NCBI GenBank assembly: GCA_045805565.1
Contig: JBJMKZ010000053.1
Span: 1 to 39,075, forward strand
Length of the DNA: 39,075 nucleotides
Origin: DATAEY01 sp045805565
GTDB taxonomy: Bacteria; Actinomycetota; Thermoleophilia; Solirubrobacterales; Solirubrobacteraceae
Reading direction: 5' to 3'
Shown: one piece after another, positions 29,399 through 37,472 of the stretch
Position numbering within the stretch: the first letter of the stretch is position 1
Layout of the letters: every line of letters starts with the position of its first letter
Position numbers and translations under genes: made by a program
Notes under the pieces: generated by a model
What the model was told of the DNA's origin: nothing
The model's database searches: none
Seen by the model: only the letters and a program-made list of their open reading frames with translations

Positions 29399-30256
29399 TC
29401 ACAGCAGCGCCACCCAGATGTAGTAGCCCGCCACCACGGTGAACAACACCGCGTCGAGGCGGTCGAGGGCTCCGCCATGGGCGCCGAAGAAGCGGCCGGT
29501 GTCCTTGGCGTGAGCCTCGCGCTTGACCAGGGACTCGAACAGGTCCCCCAGGGGCGCCGTCAGCGCGACGCCGACCCCCAGCGCCAGCGCCGACCACCCG
29601 GGCAGCCAGTCCTGGTAGAGGCCGGCGAACCAGGTGGCGACGACCGCGGTCAGCATGCCGATCAGCAGGCCCTCGACGGTCTTGTGCGGCGACAGCCGCA
29701 GCGACAGCGGGCGCTGTCCGTACGCGCGCCCGCCGAAATAGGCGCCGCTGTCGCCCACGAACGTGCCCACCAGGACGTCGACGATGATGCCGCCCCCGTG
29801 GGGCAGCTCCCGCAGCAGCACCGCGTGCGCGAAGGCCAGCCCGATCCACCACAACGAGAACAGCGTCACCGCCATGCTCAGCGTCGCGGGGCTCCGGCGG
29901 GGCGCGAGCAGGGCAAGGCCGAACAGGGCGGGCACCAGCGCCACCTCCACCAGGACGACCTCGAACTGCCCCCCGTACAGGGCCGCCATGACGAGCGCGG
30001 TCAGGCCCAGGAAGCCGCCCAGCTTCACCGGTCGCGTTCCCTCCAGCAGCTGGTAGAGCTCGTGCAGGCAGACGAAGCCGAGCACCAGCAGGCCCAGCGC
30101 GAACACCAGCCCGCCCTCGGCGATGATGAAGATGGCGAAGGCGATCGCCGGAATCGCCGCGAGCACTCGAGCGCCCAGGTCGGATCGGCGCCGCCGCGCG
30201 CCGCGGGGGGCGCGGCGCGGCGCCGGGCGGCGCCGCGTCGGACCTCGAGTCGCCAT
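29399..30256 (-). CDS. cdsA: Phosphatidate cytidylyltransferase
   Basis: 285 residues. Makes CDP-diacylglycerol from phosphatidate and CTP, feeding phospholipid synthesis including the PgsA-like enzyme at 10677-11321. After an Arg-rich cytosolic start there are about eight TM helices. The family signature near the C-terminus is SLVKREAHAKDTGRFFGAHG followed by GALDRLDA, where the second PG is FG but the Lys-Asp, His-Gly-Gly and Asp-Arg-x-Asp are kept. The ATG shares a base with the uppS stop (TGATG). Confidence 0.93.
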   Translation of the reverse strand: MATRGPTRRRPAPRRAPRGARRRRSDLGARVLAAIPAIAFAIFIIAEGGLVFALGLLVLGFVCLHELYQLLEGTRPVKLGGFLGLTALVMAALYGGQFEVVLVEVALVPALFGLALLAPRRSPATLSMAVTLFSLWWIGLAFAHAVLLRELPHGGGIIVDVLVGTFVGDSGAYFGGRAYGQRPLSLRLSPHKTVEGLLIGMLTAVVATWFAGLYQDWLPGWSALALGVGVALTAPLGDLFESLVKREAHAKDTGRFFGAHGGALDRLDAVLFTVVAGYYIWVALL

Positions 30257-30942
30257 CAGCGCCCGCCGAAGCGCCGGCGGCGTGCCTCGTACTCGGCCAG
30301 CGACTCCTCGAAAGCCTCCCGGCCGAAGTCGGGCCACAGCTCGTCGCGGAAGACCAGCTCCGAGTAGGCCGACTGCCACATTAGGTAGTTGGAGAGCCGT
30401 CGCTCGCCGCTGGTGCGGATGATCAGGTCGGGGTCGTGCATCTCGGGGGCGTACAGATGGCCGCGGAACTCCTCCTCGGTCGTCCCCGTAAACGTTCGCG
30501 CTGCGTCCACGATCTCCGCCCTGCCGCCGTAGTTGAACGCGACGAACAGCGTGATGCGCTCGTTGGAGGCGGTCTCGCGCTCGGCCCACTCCATCCGCCG
30601 GATGAGGTCTTCGTCCACCCCCTCCCGGCGGCCTATGAAGCGCATCCGCACGCCCTCGTCGCGCAGCTCCGGCGTCTCGACGTCGATCCGGCGCGCGAAC
30701 ATCGCCATGAGTGCCTCGACCTCTTCCGGCGGGCGCGACCAGTTCTCGGTCGAGAACGAGTAGACCGTGAGCTCGCGCACGTCGAGTTCCACTGCGTCGC
30801 GCAGGCGCGCCTTCACCGTGTCGGCACCCGCGCGATGGCCCTCGACCACGGGCAGTCCCCGTCGCCGGGCCCAGCGTCCGTTGCCGTCGGTGATGATCGC
30901 GACGTGAGCGGCCCGCGGGGCAGCCTCCGGGGCCCGGGCCAC
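30256..30942 (-). CDS. uppS: Undecaprenyl (polyprenyl) diphosphate synthase, cis-type
   Basis: 228 residues. Adds isopentenyl units in cis to make the lipid carrier for peptidoglycan and other surface polymers. HVAIITDGNGRWARRRGLP holds the catalytic Asp; the usual Met before it (MDGNGRWA) is Thr here. YSFSTENWSRPPEEV and LIIRTSGERRLSNYLMWQSA are the other conserved regions, with the RxSGExRxSNF pattern as NY. Chain length of the product cannot be read. The GTG starts 1 base after the frr stop. Confidence 0.94.
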   Translation of the reverse strand: MARAPEAAPRAAHVAIITDGNGRWARRRGLPVVEGHRAGADTVKARLRDAVELDVRELTVYSFSTENWSRPPEEVEALMAMFARRIDVETPELRDEGVRMRFIGRREGVDEDLIRRMEWAERETASNERITLFVAFNYGGRAEIVDAARTFTGTTEEEFRGHLYAPEMHDPDLIIRTSGERRLSNYLMWQSAYSELVFRDELWPDFGREAFEESLAEYEARRRRFGGR

Positions 30943-30943
30943 G

Positions 30944-31501
30944 TCAGACCTCGAGGACTTCGGCTTCCTTGTGGTGCATGAGGGCGTCGAGCTCGGCGAC
31001 CTTGGCGTCGGTCAACCTCTGGAGCTCGCCCTCGGCTCGGTGCTCGTCGTCCGAGCCGACCTCGCCCTCGGCCTTGAGCTCGCGCAGGTCGTGCATGACG
31101 TCGCGGCGGATGTTGCGGATCGCGACCCGGCCCTCCTCGGCGATGCCGTGCACCACCTTGACCAGCTGCTTGCGCCGCTCCTCGGTCAGCTCCGGAATCA
31201 CCAGGCGGATCACCGCGCCGTCGCTGTTGGGGGTCAAGCCTATGTCGGATTCCATGATCGCCTTCTCGATCGACCTGATCGACGACTTGTCATAGGGGTG
31301 GACGGTAAGCAGCCGCGCTTCGGCGGCCGAGATGGTGGCGAGCTGGCGCAGAGGCGTCTGCGTCCCGTAGTAGTCGACCAGGATGCGGTCGAGCAGGGCG
31401 GGACTGGCGCGGCCGGTGCGAACCGAGGCGAACTCCTGCCGGATGGCCGCCACCGACTTGTCCATGCGCTCGCGCGCGTCCCGCAGCAGCTCGTCGATCA
31501 A
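30944..31501 (-). CDS. frr: Ribosome recycling factor
   Basis: 185 residues, the classical RRF length. Splits the post-termination ribosome with EF-G. The N-terminus LIDELLRDARERMDKSVAAI and the segment VRTGRASPALLDRI, then TVHPYDKSSIRSIEKAI and LTEERRKQLVK, are all typical. The TTG at 31501 was chosen over the first ATG (12 codons in) because it restores the full family N-terminus and makes a 4-base TTGA overlap with the pyrH stop, matching the other junctions of this operon. Confidence 0.96.
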   Translation of the reverse strand: MIDELLRDARERMDKSVAAIRQEFASVRTGRASPALLDRILVDYYGTQTPLRQLATISAAEARLLTVHPYDKSSIRSIEKAIMESDIGLTPNSDGAVIRLVIPELTEERRKQLVKVVHGIAEEGRVAIRNIRRDVMHDLRELKAEGEVGSDDEHRAEGELQRLTDAKVAELDALMHHKEAEVLEV

Positions 31502-32259
31502 GTCACCACCAGCGTTCCCACTCGCTCGCCGGAAATTATCCGGTCGATGTTGCGCTCGTCGTCCATGTTGAAGACGTAGAGCGGAAGCTTGTTCTCCATG
31601 CACAGCGTCAGCGCGGTGGCGTCCATCACCCGCAGCCGCCGCTGGATCGCCTCCATGTGGGTGATCTGCGCGATGAACTCGGCGTTGGGATCCAGCGCGG
31701 GATCGGCCGAGAAGACGCCCTCGACGCCATTCTTGGCCATCAGGATGGCCTCGGCGTGGATCTCCGAGGCACGCAGCGCGGCGGCGGTGTCGGTGGTGAA
31801 GAACGGGTTGCCGGTGCCCGCGGCGAAGATCACCACCCGGCGCTTCTCGAGATGGCGCATGGCGCGCCGACGGATGTAGGGCTCGGCGACGTCGGAGATG
31901 GGAATGGCGGACTGCACCCGCGTGTCGACCGCGTCCTTCTCCAGCGCGTCCTGCAGGGCCAGCGAGTTGAGGACGGTGGCCAGCATCCCCATGTAGTCGG
32001 CGGTGGCGCGGTCCATGCCCTCGGCCGCGGCGGCCATGCCCCGGTAGAGGTTTCCGGCGCCGACCACGATCGCCATCTCGACGCCGCGGCCGTGCACCTG
32101 CGCGACCGCCCCGGCGATGGCGCGGATGCGCTCTGGATCGGTGCCGTACTCGAGGTGGCCCATCAGGGACTCGCCCGACAGCTTGAGCAGCACCCGGCGA
32201 AACAGCGGCGCCCCCGCGGGGACGCTGGGTGCCGGCGACGGCGTCGGAGCCTCGCTCAT
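31498..32259 (-). CDS. pyrH: UMP kinase
   Basis: 253 residues. Phosphorylates UMP to UDP; hexameric amino-acid-kinase fold. VLLKLSGESLMG is the N-terminal phosphate-binding strand, then IVVGAGNLYRG, MDRATADYMGMLATVLNSLA, and FAAGTGNPFFTTDTAAALRA. About 20 extra Pro/Ala-rich residues precede the fold. The ATG overlaps the tsf stop (ATGA), with the ribosome site GGGGGAGG just before. Confidence 0.96.
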   Translation of the reverse strand: MSEAPTPSPAPSVPAGAPLFRRVLLKLSGESLMGHLEYGTDPERIRAIAGAVAQVHGRGVEMAIVVGAGNLYRGMAAAAEGMDRATADYMGMLATVLNSLALQDALEKDAVDTRVQSAIPISDVAEPYIRRRAMRHLEKRRVVIFAAGTGNPFFTTDTAAALRASEIHAEAILMAKNGVEGVFSADPALDPNAEFIAQITHMEAIQRRLRVMDATALTLCMENKLPLYVFNMDDERNIDRIISGERVGTLVVT

Positions 32260-32864
32260 GCCTCCCCCACCGCGAACCGGGCGAAGCGGCGGATGACGAC
32301 GTTCTCGCCGGTGCGGGCGGCCAGTGCGGCGCGCAGCTCCTCGATCGTCTTCCCGTCGTGCCTGTCGAGGTTGACGTGGGGCTGGTTGAGGAGCACCACC
32401 TCGTCCAGCCACTTGCGCAGCCGCCCCTCGGCGATCCTGGGACGCACGTGCTCGGGCTTGTCGGCGTCCTGCTGCTCGAAGATCCGCAACTCCGACCGGC
32501 GCTCTTCCTCGGCGACCTCGTCCTCGGAGACGTAACGGGTCGCCGGGCTGCCGGCGATGTGCAGGGCGAGGTCACGCGCGAATCCGATGAAGTCCTCGTT
32601 GCGCGCCACGAAGTCGGTCTCGCAGTCGACCTCGACGATCGCACCGACCTTGCCGTTGGCGTGGATGTAGCTCTGGACGGTGCCTTCGGAGGCGACCCGC
32701 TCGCCTCGCTTGGCGGCCGCCGCCTGGCCCTTCACCCGGAGGATCTCGACCGCCCGGTCCAGGTCGCCCTCCGCTTCCGACAGCGCCGACTTGCAGTCCA
32801 TCATTCCCGCCCCGGTGCGGTCGCGCAGGGCCTTCACGTCGGCGGCGGTCGGCGCATGGCTCAT
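32256..32864 (-). CDS. tsf: Elongation factor Ts
   Basis: 202 residues. Exchanges GDP for GTP on EF-Tu. The N-terminal domain has VKALRDRTGAGMMDCKSALS and EAEGDLDRAVEILRVKG, followed by the EF-Tu contact segment VEVDCETDFVARNEDF (TDFVAR). This is the short form lacking the second dimerisation subdomain of E. coli EF-Ts, as is usual for actinobacteria and thermophiles. The ATG overlaps the rpsB stop (ATGA). Confidence 0.96.
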   Translation of the reverse strand: MSHAPTAADVKALRDRTGAGMMDCKSALSEAEGDLDRAVEILRVKGQAAAAKRGERVASEGTVQSYIHANGKVGAIVEVDCETDFVARNEDFIGFARDLALHIAGSPATRYVSEDEVAEEERRSELRIFEQQDADKPEHVRPRIAEGRLRKWLDEVVLLNQPHVNLDRHDGKTIEELRAALAARTGENVVIRRFARFAVGEA

Positions 32865-33751
32865 GCGCCACCTCCCGGTGGCTCGGGGGCGGAGGGCGCC
32901 TGCCCGGCTGCCTCGGACTGGGCGACCGGCTCGCCGGCGGCCGCCTGCTGCGCGGCCTCCTCGGCCTCCCGGCGCGCCTGCTCCTCGGCCTCGCGACGGG
33001 CGCGCTCCTCGGCCTCGCGCCGTTCCTGCTCCTCTCGCTCGCGCCGGGCCTGCTCCTCCTGCACGCGAAACGCCCGGCGCCCCTCGGCCGCCACCTCGCC
33101 GATCGCCCGGGTGATCAGCGCACACGAGCGGATCGCGTCGTCGTTGCCGGGGACCACGTACGCGATCCCGTCCGGGTCGCAATTGGTGTCGACCAGCCCG
33201 ATGATCGGGATCCGCAGGCGCTGCGCCTCGCGGACCGCGATCGCCTCGGTCTTGAGATCGATCACGAACATCGCGTCCGGTACCCGCTGCATGTCCTTGA
33301 CGCCGCCCAGGTTGGCCCGCAGCTTGTCGAGGTCCGCCTGGGCGCTGATGCGCTCGCGAGTGGGCAGCAGCGCCAGCTGGCCCTCGGACTCGAGGCGCTC
33401 GAGCTCGTGCAGCCGCTTGATCCGCTGCCCGATGGTGTGGAAGTTGGTCAGCAGGCCGCCCAGCCAGCGGTGGTTGACGTACGGCATCCCGGCTGATCCC
33501 GCGACCTCCCGGATCGCGTCGCGCGCCTGCTTCTTGGTGCCCACGAACAGCACGGTTCCCCCGCGGTGCGCGATCTCCGCGGTGAACGACCGGGCGCGCT
33601 CGAGCAGCTCAGCCGTCTGCAGCAGGTCGATGATGTAGATGCCGCTGCGTTCCCCGAAGATGAAGCGGCGCATCTTGGGGTTCCAGCGCCGGGTCTGGTG
33701 GCCGAAGTGGACGCCGGCCTCCAGCAGCTCCTTGATGCCCACCTGAGGCAT
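32861..33751 (-). CDS. rpsB: 30S ribosomal protein S2 with a charged C-terminal tail
   Basis: 296 residues. The S2 core (1 to about 231) has IKELLEAGVHFGHQTRRWNP, FVGTKKQARDAIREVA, YVNHRWLGGLLTNFHTI and IPIIGLVDTNCDPDGI. From about 232 a tail of 65 residues begins with Glu/Arg-rich near-repeats (REREEQERREAEERARREAE) likely to form a long helix, then an Ala/Pro/Gly end. The tail is extra to the family core. The ATG at 33751 has an AAGGGAG ribosome site and starts a run of genes (rpsB-tsf-pyrH-frr-uppS-cdsA) in which nearly every junction overlaps. Confidence 0.97.
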   Translation of the reverse strand: MPQVGIKELLEAGVHFGHQTRRWNPKMRRFIFGERSGIYIIDLLQTAELLERARSFTAEIAHRGGTVLFVGTKKQARDAIREVAGSAGMPYVNHRWLGGLLTNFHTIGQRIKRLHELERLESEGQLALLPTRERISAQADLDKLRANLGGVKDMQRVPDAMFVIDLKTEAIAVREAQRLRIPIIGLVDTNCDPDGIAYVVPGNDDAIRSCALITRAIGEVAAEGRRAFRVQEEQARREREEQERREAEERARREAEEQARREAEEAAQQAAAGEPVAQSEAAGQAPSAPEPPGGGA

Positions 33752-33876
33752 GTGCCTGACTCCCTTGTGAGATGTGCAAGCCCGGGCGGAGCCCCGCGAT
33801 CCCGGCGCCGTAGTCGCGCCGGGCAGGGCCGCGAGGCGGATCCCGCTCGGGGTCGATCGCGAACGGGGCAAGTTTA
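33752..33876 (-). promoter_or_regulatory. rpsB operon leader with a stable hairpin and -10 box
   Basis: TAAACT (33876-33871, minus strand) is the best -10 candidate and would give a leader of about 115 bases, much longer than others in this window. Inside it, CCCGGCGC and GCGCCGGG (33823-33801) form a perfect 8-bp stem with a 7-base loop, followed by further GC-rich pairing. S2 represses its own operon through the leader in several bacteria, so this may be the binding site; that role is inferred from position. Confidence 0.4.
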
Positions 33877-33968
33877 CGCCAGTCATGCCGGTTCGAGGTG
33901 CGCCGGCGCCGCCGGCCGCCTCGACCTTCCCCGGCCGACGCGCCGCGTTCGGTTACGGTAGACGCGAA

Positions 33969-34376
33969 ATGGCTGGCGACCGGGCAGCCCGCGGGCTGCC
34001 GCCCCTGCTCTCGTCCCGCCCCCTCGCGGCGCAGGCCCTGCTCGCGGTGGCGGCCCCGATGGTCCTCGGCGCGCTGTGCGGCGTCGCTCTGGGGGTGTCG
34101 GAGCCGGTCTACCTGGGACTGTCGCTGCTGGCCGCCCTCGGGGGGATCGCCGCCGGGTTCGAGCACGCTCGGGCGAGCCGCGGCCTGCTGCGCGGCGTGG
34201 TCGGCGGCTGCCTGTTCGGCGCGGCGCTGCTGGCGGCCCACGCGATCGCGGGCACGCGCCCGCTCGCCAAGCTGCCCGATCCCCAGCTGGTCCTCGTGGT
34301 GATCACGACGGTGATCGGCGCCGTGCTCGGCGCGCTGGGCGGCGGGCTGCGGGCCTGGCGCGAGCCGGCCCGCTGA
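33969..34376 (+). CDS. Small four-helix membrane protein, unknown function
   Basis: 135 residues. Four predicted TM helices (ALLAVAAPMVLGALCGVALG; VYLGLSLLAALGGIAAGF; GVVGGCLFGAALLAAHAI; LVLVVITTVIGAVLGALGGG) with short loops, the second helix followed by EHARASRGLLRG. No family recognised. It starts with ATG about 9 bases after a TACGGT box, divergent from rpsB and convergent with the pseudouridine synthase gene (13-base gap). GC-rich codon use matches its neighbours. Confidence 0.7.
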   Translation: MAGDRAARGLPPLLSSRPLAAQALLAVAAPMVLGALCGVALGVSEPVYLGLSLLAALGGIAAGFEHARASRGLLRGVVGGCLFGAALLAAHAIAGTRPLAKLPDPQLVLVVITTVIGAVLGALGGGLRAWREPAR

Positions 34377-34389
34377 GCGGGCGGCGGCG

Positions 34390-35301
34390 TCAGGCGACCG
34401 CCGCGCGCTCCAGCGCCGCGGCGAGGTCCGCCGGCAGCGGTGACTCCACTCGCACGGGGGACGACGTCACCGGATGGACGAAGGCCAGGACGGTGGCATG
34501 GAGGAACTGGCGAGCCAGGCCGTAGAGGCCCGGATGCCCGTACTCGGCGTCGCCGGCCACCGGGTGCCCGATCGCCTGTAGATGGGCGCGGATCTGGTGC
34601 GTGCGCCCGGTCTCGAGCCGAACTCGCAGGAGGGTGGAGCTGGGCAGCGCGCGCTCCAGCGCGAAGTGTGTCCGGGCGGGGCGCGGATCGTCGGTGTCGG
34701 TCGACATCCGGGTGCGGGCGCGGCGGTCCCGGCCGATCGGGGCGTCGATCGTGCCCGACCGCGCCGGCGGGCGTCCCTCCACCAGCGCCAGGTACTGGCG
34801 CTCGATCCCGCGGGCGGCGAGGAGCCGCCGCAGCGCACGGTGGACGGGGTCGGACCTTGCCACCACCAGCAGGCCGGAGGTGTCCCGGTCCAGCCGGTGG
34901 ACGATCCCGGCGCGCGACGCGTCCGGGCCCCCTCCCGCCCGCCCGTGCAGCGCCTGGGCCAGGGTGCCCTGCGAGTGCCCGCGGGCCGGGTGAACCACGA
35001 CCCCGGCGGGCTTGTCGATCACCATCAGGCTGTCGTCCTCGTAGGCCACGGCGAACGGGATGTCGGCTGCGGTCGCCGGGGGCCGCGGCTCGTGCCTGGG
35101 CTGCAGCGAGACCCGCTCGCCGCCGGCCAGGCGGTGTCGCCTGGGCCGGACGGCGCCGTCCACCCGCACGGCGCCGGCGTCGATCATGCGCGCCGCCTCC
35201 GAGCGCGATCCCAGCGGGCCCGCCAGGAAGACGTCGAGCCGCGCGCCGGCGGCGTCGGGCGGCACCGCGATGGTCCGGCTCTCACCCCGCCCGCCCCTCA
35301 T
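34390..35301 (-). CDS. rluD: RluA/RluD-family 23S rRNA pseudouridine synthase
   Basis: 303 residues. An N-terminal S4 RNA-binding domain (ARLDVFLAGPLGSRSEAARM) precedes the catalytic domain with AYEDDSLMVIDKPAGVVVHP and the active-site Asp in AGIVHRLDRDTSGLLVVA, then RTHQIRAHLQAIGHPVAGD. It isomerises uridines in 23S rRNA, probably in the helix 69 loop if a true RluD; the exact target is not visible. The ATG overlaps the lspA 3' end by 20 bases. lspA-rluD is a conserved pair. Confidence 0.9.
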   Translation of the reverse strand: MRGGRGESRTIAVPPDAAGARLDVFLAGPLGSRSEAARMIDAGAVRVDGAVRPRRHRLAGGERVSLQPRHEPRPPATAADIPFAVAYEDDSLMVIDKPAGVVVHPARGHSQGTLAQALHGRAGGGPDASRAGIVHRLDRDTSGLLVVARSDPVHRALRRLLAARGIERQYLALVEGRPPARSGTIDAPIGRDRRARTRMSTDTDDPRPARTHFALERALPSSTLLRVRLETGRTHQIRAHLQAIGHPVAGDAEYGHPGLYGLARQFLHATVLAFVHPVTSSPVRVESPLPADLAAALERAAVA

Positions 35302-35767
35302 CCCGTCCCTCCCTGGCGAGGTCGAGCACCACCAGCAGCGCCACCACCCCGACCGTGATCGCGGTGTCGGCCACGTTGAACGCGGGCCACAGCGGCGGGT
35401 CCACGAAGTCGGTGACCGCTCCGTGCCGCGCCCGGTCGAGCACGTTGCCGAGCGCTCCGCCCACCAGCAGCCCGGTGGGCAGCCACAGCAGCCGGCGCGT
35501 GCTGTGCAGCGCGAAGTAGACGACCAGCAGGCCCAGGGCGGCGAACGTCAGGGCGGTCAGCAGCGCCCCTCGCTCGGTGAACAGGCCGAAGGCGATCCCG
35601 CGGTTGCGGACGTGGACGAGGTCGACCCCGAGGCCGACATGGTGACGCTCGCCGGGTCGCAGGTCGGCTCTGACCAGCGCCTTGGTCCCCTGGTCGAGCG
35701 CCACCACCGCCACCACCACCGCCAGCGCCCGCAACCAGGCCACCACCGGCGCCGCCGTGCGGCGCAT
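35282..35767 (-). CDS. lspA: Lipoprotein signal peptidase (signal peptidase II)
   Basis: 161 residues with four TM helices. Cuts signal peptides from prolipoproteins. The family boxes are ALDQGTKALV, VRNRGIAFGLF, GGALGNVLDRARHGAVTDFV and WPAFNVADTAI; the two catalytic aspartates lie in the last two. The ATG at 35767 shares its A with the yggT stop (TGATG). Length is normal. Confidence 0.95.
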   Translation of the reverse strand: MRRTAAPVVAWLRALAVVVAVVALDQGTKALVRADLRPGERHHVGLGVDLVHVRNRGIAFGLFTERGALLTALTFAALGLLVVYFALHSTRRLLWLPTGLLVGGALGNVLDRARHGAVTDFVDPPLWPAFNVADTAITVGVVALLVVLDLAREGRDEGRAG

Positions 35768-36075
35768 CAGCCGTGGATCGCCCGCACCGCCAGCCCGCCG
35801 ACCAGGTAGAGCACCAGGAGGGCGACGATCGGGCTTATGTCCACCGGGCCGATCATCGGGATGAAGCGCCGGAAGATGCTCAGGTACGGCTCGCACACAT
35901 CGCGCAGGAAGCCGAGGATCGCGTCGGACCAGCGCGAGTAGGGGACGCGCCCCCCGAGCGAGAAGATCATCTGGGCCAGCACGTAGACGACGATCAGGAT
36001 GGAGTACACCAGCAGCAGCGCGTTCAGATAGCCGGCGATCTCGGTTCGGTCGATGGCCGACAGCACAACGGTCAC
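35767..36075 (-). CDS. YggT-family membrane protein
   Basis: 102 residues, two or three TM helices, with LLVYSILIVVYVLAQMIF and the conserved loop LGFLRDVCEPYLSIFRRFIP followed by IGPVDISPIVALLVL. YggT-family proteins sit beside sepF, proC and lspA in many Gram-positive bacteria and are linked to membrane or division processes, but the function is not established. The GTG overlaps the proC stop (GTGA). The divIVA gene often found between yggT and lspA is absent. Confidence 0.92.
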   Translation of the reverse strand: MTVVLSAIDRTEIAGYLNALLLVYSILIVVYVLAQMIFSLGGRVPYSRWSDAILGFLRDVCEPYLSIFRRFIPMIGPVDISPIVALLVLYLVGGLAVRAIHG

Positions 36076-36827
36076 CGCGCCGGTTCTCCCAGCGCCGCGG
36101 CCAGCGCGTCGACGAACGCCGCCCGCAGCCCCGCGGCCTCCAGGGTGGCCAGTCCTCGCGCGGTGGACCCGCCGGGCGAGGTCACCTCGCGGCGGACCGC
36201 CAGCGTGTCGTAGCCGCGAGCGGCCAGCAGCTCGGCGGTCCCGGACAGGGTCTCGACGAACAGCTCGGCCGCGCGCGGAGCCGCCATCCCGTGCTTGACC
36301 GCGGCGTCCACCTGCGCCTCCACCAGCAGGGCGACGTACGCCGGGGTGTTTCCCATGACCGCCATCGCCAGGTCGATCTGGTGGTCCTCCATCTCGATCA
36401 CCTTGCCCAGCCGCCCGAAGCGCTCGCGGACGCCGCTGGCGACCGCGGGATCGACCTCGGGCGCCACCATCAGGCACACCACGCCGCGGCGCACCTCGAC
36501 CGGGGTGTTGGGCAGCGCCCGCACGACCGCCACGCCCGGATAGGCGGCCTGCACCGAGGCGAGCGGGGTCATCGCCAGCACCGACACGACCGCCCGGGCC
36601 CGCCCCCCCACCTGCTCGGCCACCGCCTCGAGCTGCGCCGGCTTGTGGCACAGGACGACCAGCTCGGCACGCTGCGCGAGCTCGGCGTTGGAGGCGACCG
36701 CCTCGCCTCCCACCTCCGCCACCAGCCGGGCGGCACGGCCGGACCCCGCGTCGCTGCACAGCACCGGCTCGCCCCAACCGCGGGCCAGCGCGCGAGCCAG
36801 GTTCCCCGCTCCGATCAGGCCTACCAC
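36072..36827 (-). CDS. proC: Pyrroline-5-carboxylate reductase
   Basis: 251 residues. Last step of proline synthesis. The Rossmann start is VGLIGAGNLARALARG. VRALPNTPVEVRRGVVCLMV and the C-terminal helical segment REVTSPGGSTARGLATLE with the substrate-binding TSPGG-T are typical. Slightly shorter than the usual 265-275 residues. The GTG at 36827 begins just before the Rossmann strand, with a TAGCCT box 7 bases upstream, so proC can be transcribed separately from sepF. Confidence 0.94.
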   Translation of the reverse strand: MVGLIGAGNLARALARGWGEPVLCSDAGSGRAARLVAEVGGEAVASNAELAQRAELVVLCHKPAQLEAVAEQVGGRARAVVSVLAMTPLASVQAAYPGVAVVRALPNTPVEVRRGVVCLMVAPEVDPAVASGVRERFGRLGKVIEMEDHQIDLAMAVMGNTPAYVALLVEAQVDAAVKHGMAAPRAAELFVETLSGTAELLAARGYDTLAVRREVTSPGGSTARGLATLEAAGLRAAFVDALAAALGEPAR

Positions 36828-36840
36828 GGCGGCAAGGCTA
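36828..36840 (-). promoter_or_regulatory. -10 box for a leaderless proC transcript
   Basis: TAGCCT (36840-36835, minus strand), 7 bases, then GTG at 36827. Same arrangement as at ispG and nadE. Confidence 0.4.
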
Positions 36841-36875
36841 CCGAGCGTCCGCTCGCCCGCCGAGCCGCCGGCGGG

Positions 36876-37430
36876 TCAGCTCTGGTTGAAGAAGCCCTTC
36901 TCGATCAGCCGCGCGCGCTCCTGTGCCGAGACCTCGACATTGTGCGGCGTGAGCAGGAAGACCTTGTCGGCGATCCGCTGCATGCCGCCGTCGAGGGCGT
37001 AGGTGAGCCCGCTGGCGAAGTCGATCAGGCGCTTGGACAGGTCGGTATCGGACCCCTGGAGGTTGAGGATGACCGGGATGGAGTCCTTGAAGCGGTCGGC
37101 GACCTGCTGCGCGTCGTTGAACGACTTGGGGACCACCAGGTGGACCCGGACGTCGCCGATCGCGCCTCCGTTGCGGCCCCCGGGCACCGAACGCAGAACC
37201 GTGGTGCGCCGTTCGGCGGCGGGATCGTCGGCGAAGATGTCGTCGATCTCGTCGCGCCGGCGGCGGCTCGACAGGCGTCGGATGTTGGGCCGCTCGCGGT
37301 AGCGGTCGCCGAGGTCGGGCTCCGGCTCCGGGCCCGCCTCACCGGGGGCCTCCTCGAAGTACTCGTCGTGCTCCTCCTCGGCCAGGCCGAAGTACACGAG
37401 GGCGCGGTGCCAGGTATCGCGTAGTGCCAT
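36876..37430 (-). CDS. sepF: Cell division protein SepF
   Basis: 184 residues. Membrane anchor for FtsZ in actinobacteria, which lack FtsA. An amphipathic N-terminal helix (MALRDTWHRALVYFGL) for membrane binding, then an acidic and Arg-rich linker to about residue 85, then the core with VHLVVPKSFNDAQQVADRFK, VILNLQGSDTDLSKRLIDFA and SGLTYALDGGMQRIADKVFL. FtsZ itself is outside the window. Upstream, 96 bases separate it from yggS and hold two CATAAT boxes, so it has its own promoter region. Confidence 0.95.
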   Translation of the reverse strand: MALRDTWHRALVYFGLAEEEHDEYFEEAPGEAGPEPEPDLGDRYRERPNIRRLSSRRRRDEIDDIFADDPAAERRTTVLRSVPGGRNGGAIGDVRVHLVVPKSFNDAQQVADRFKDSIPVILNLQGSDTDLSKRLIDFASGLTYALDGGMQRIADKVFLLTPHNVEVSAQERARLIEKGFFNQS

Positions 37431-37472
37431 TGCGCTTGCAGCTTCGCCCGTGGGGACGCAATCCCTGCCTGA

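Noticed and set aside
30256..30942. uppS as inactive because Thr replaces Met in the MDGNGRWA motif
   Set aside because: The catalytic Asp and the other conserved segments are intact; the preceding residue is not catalytic.
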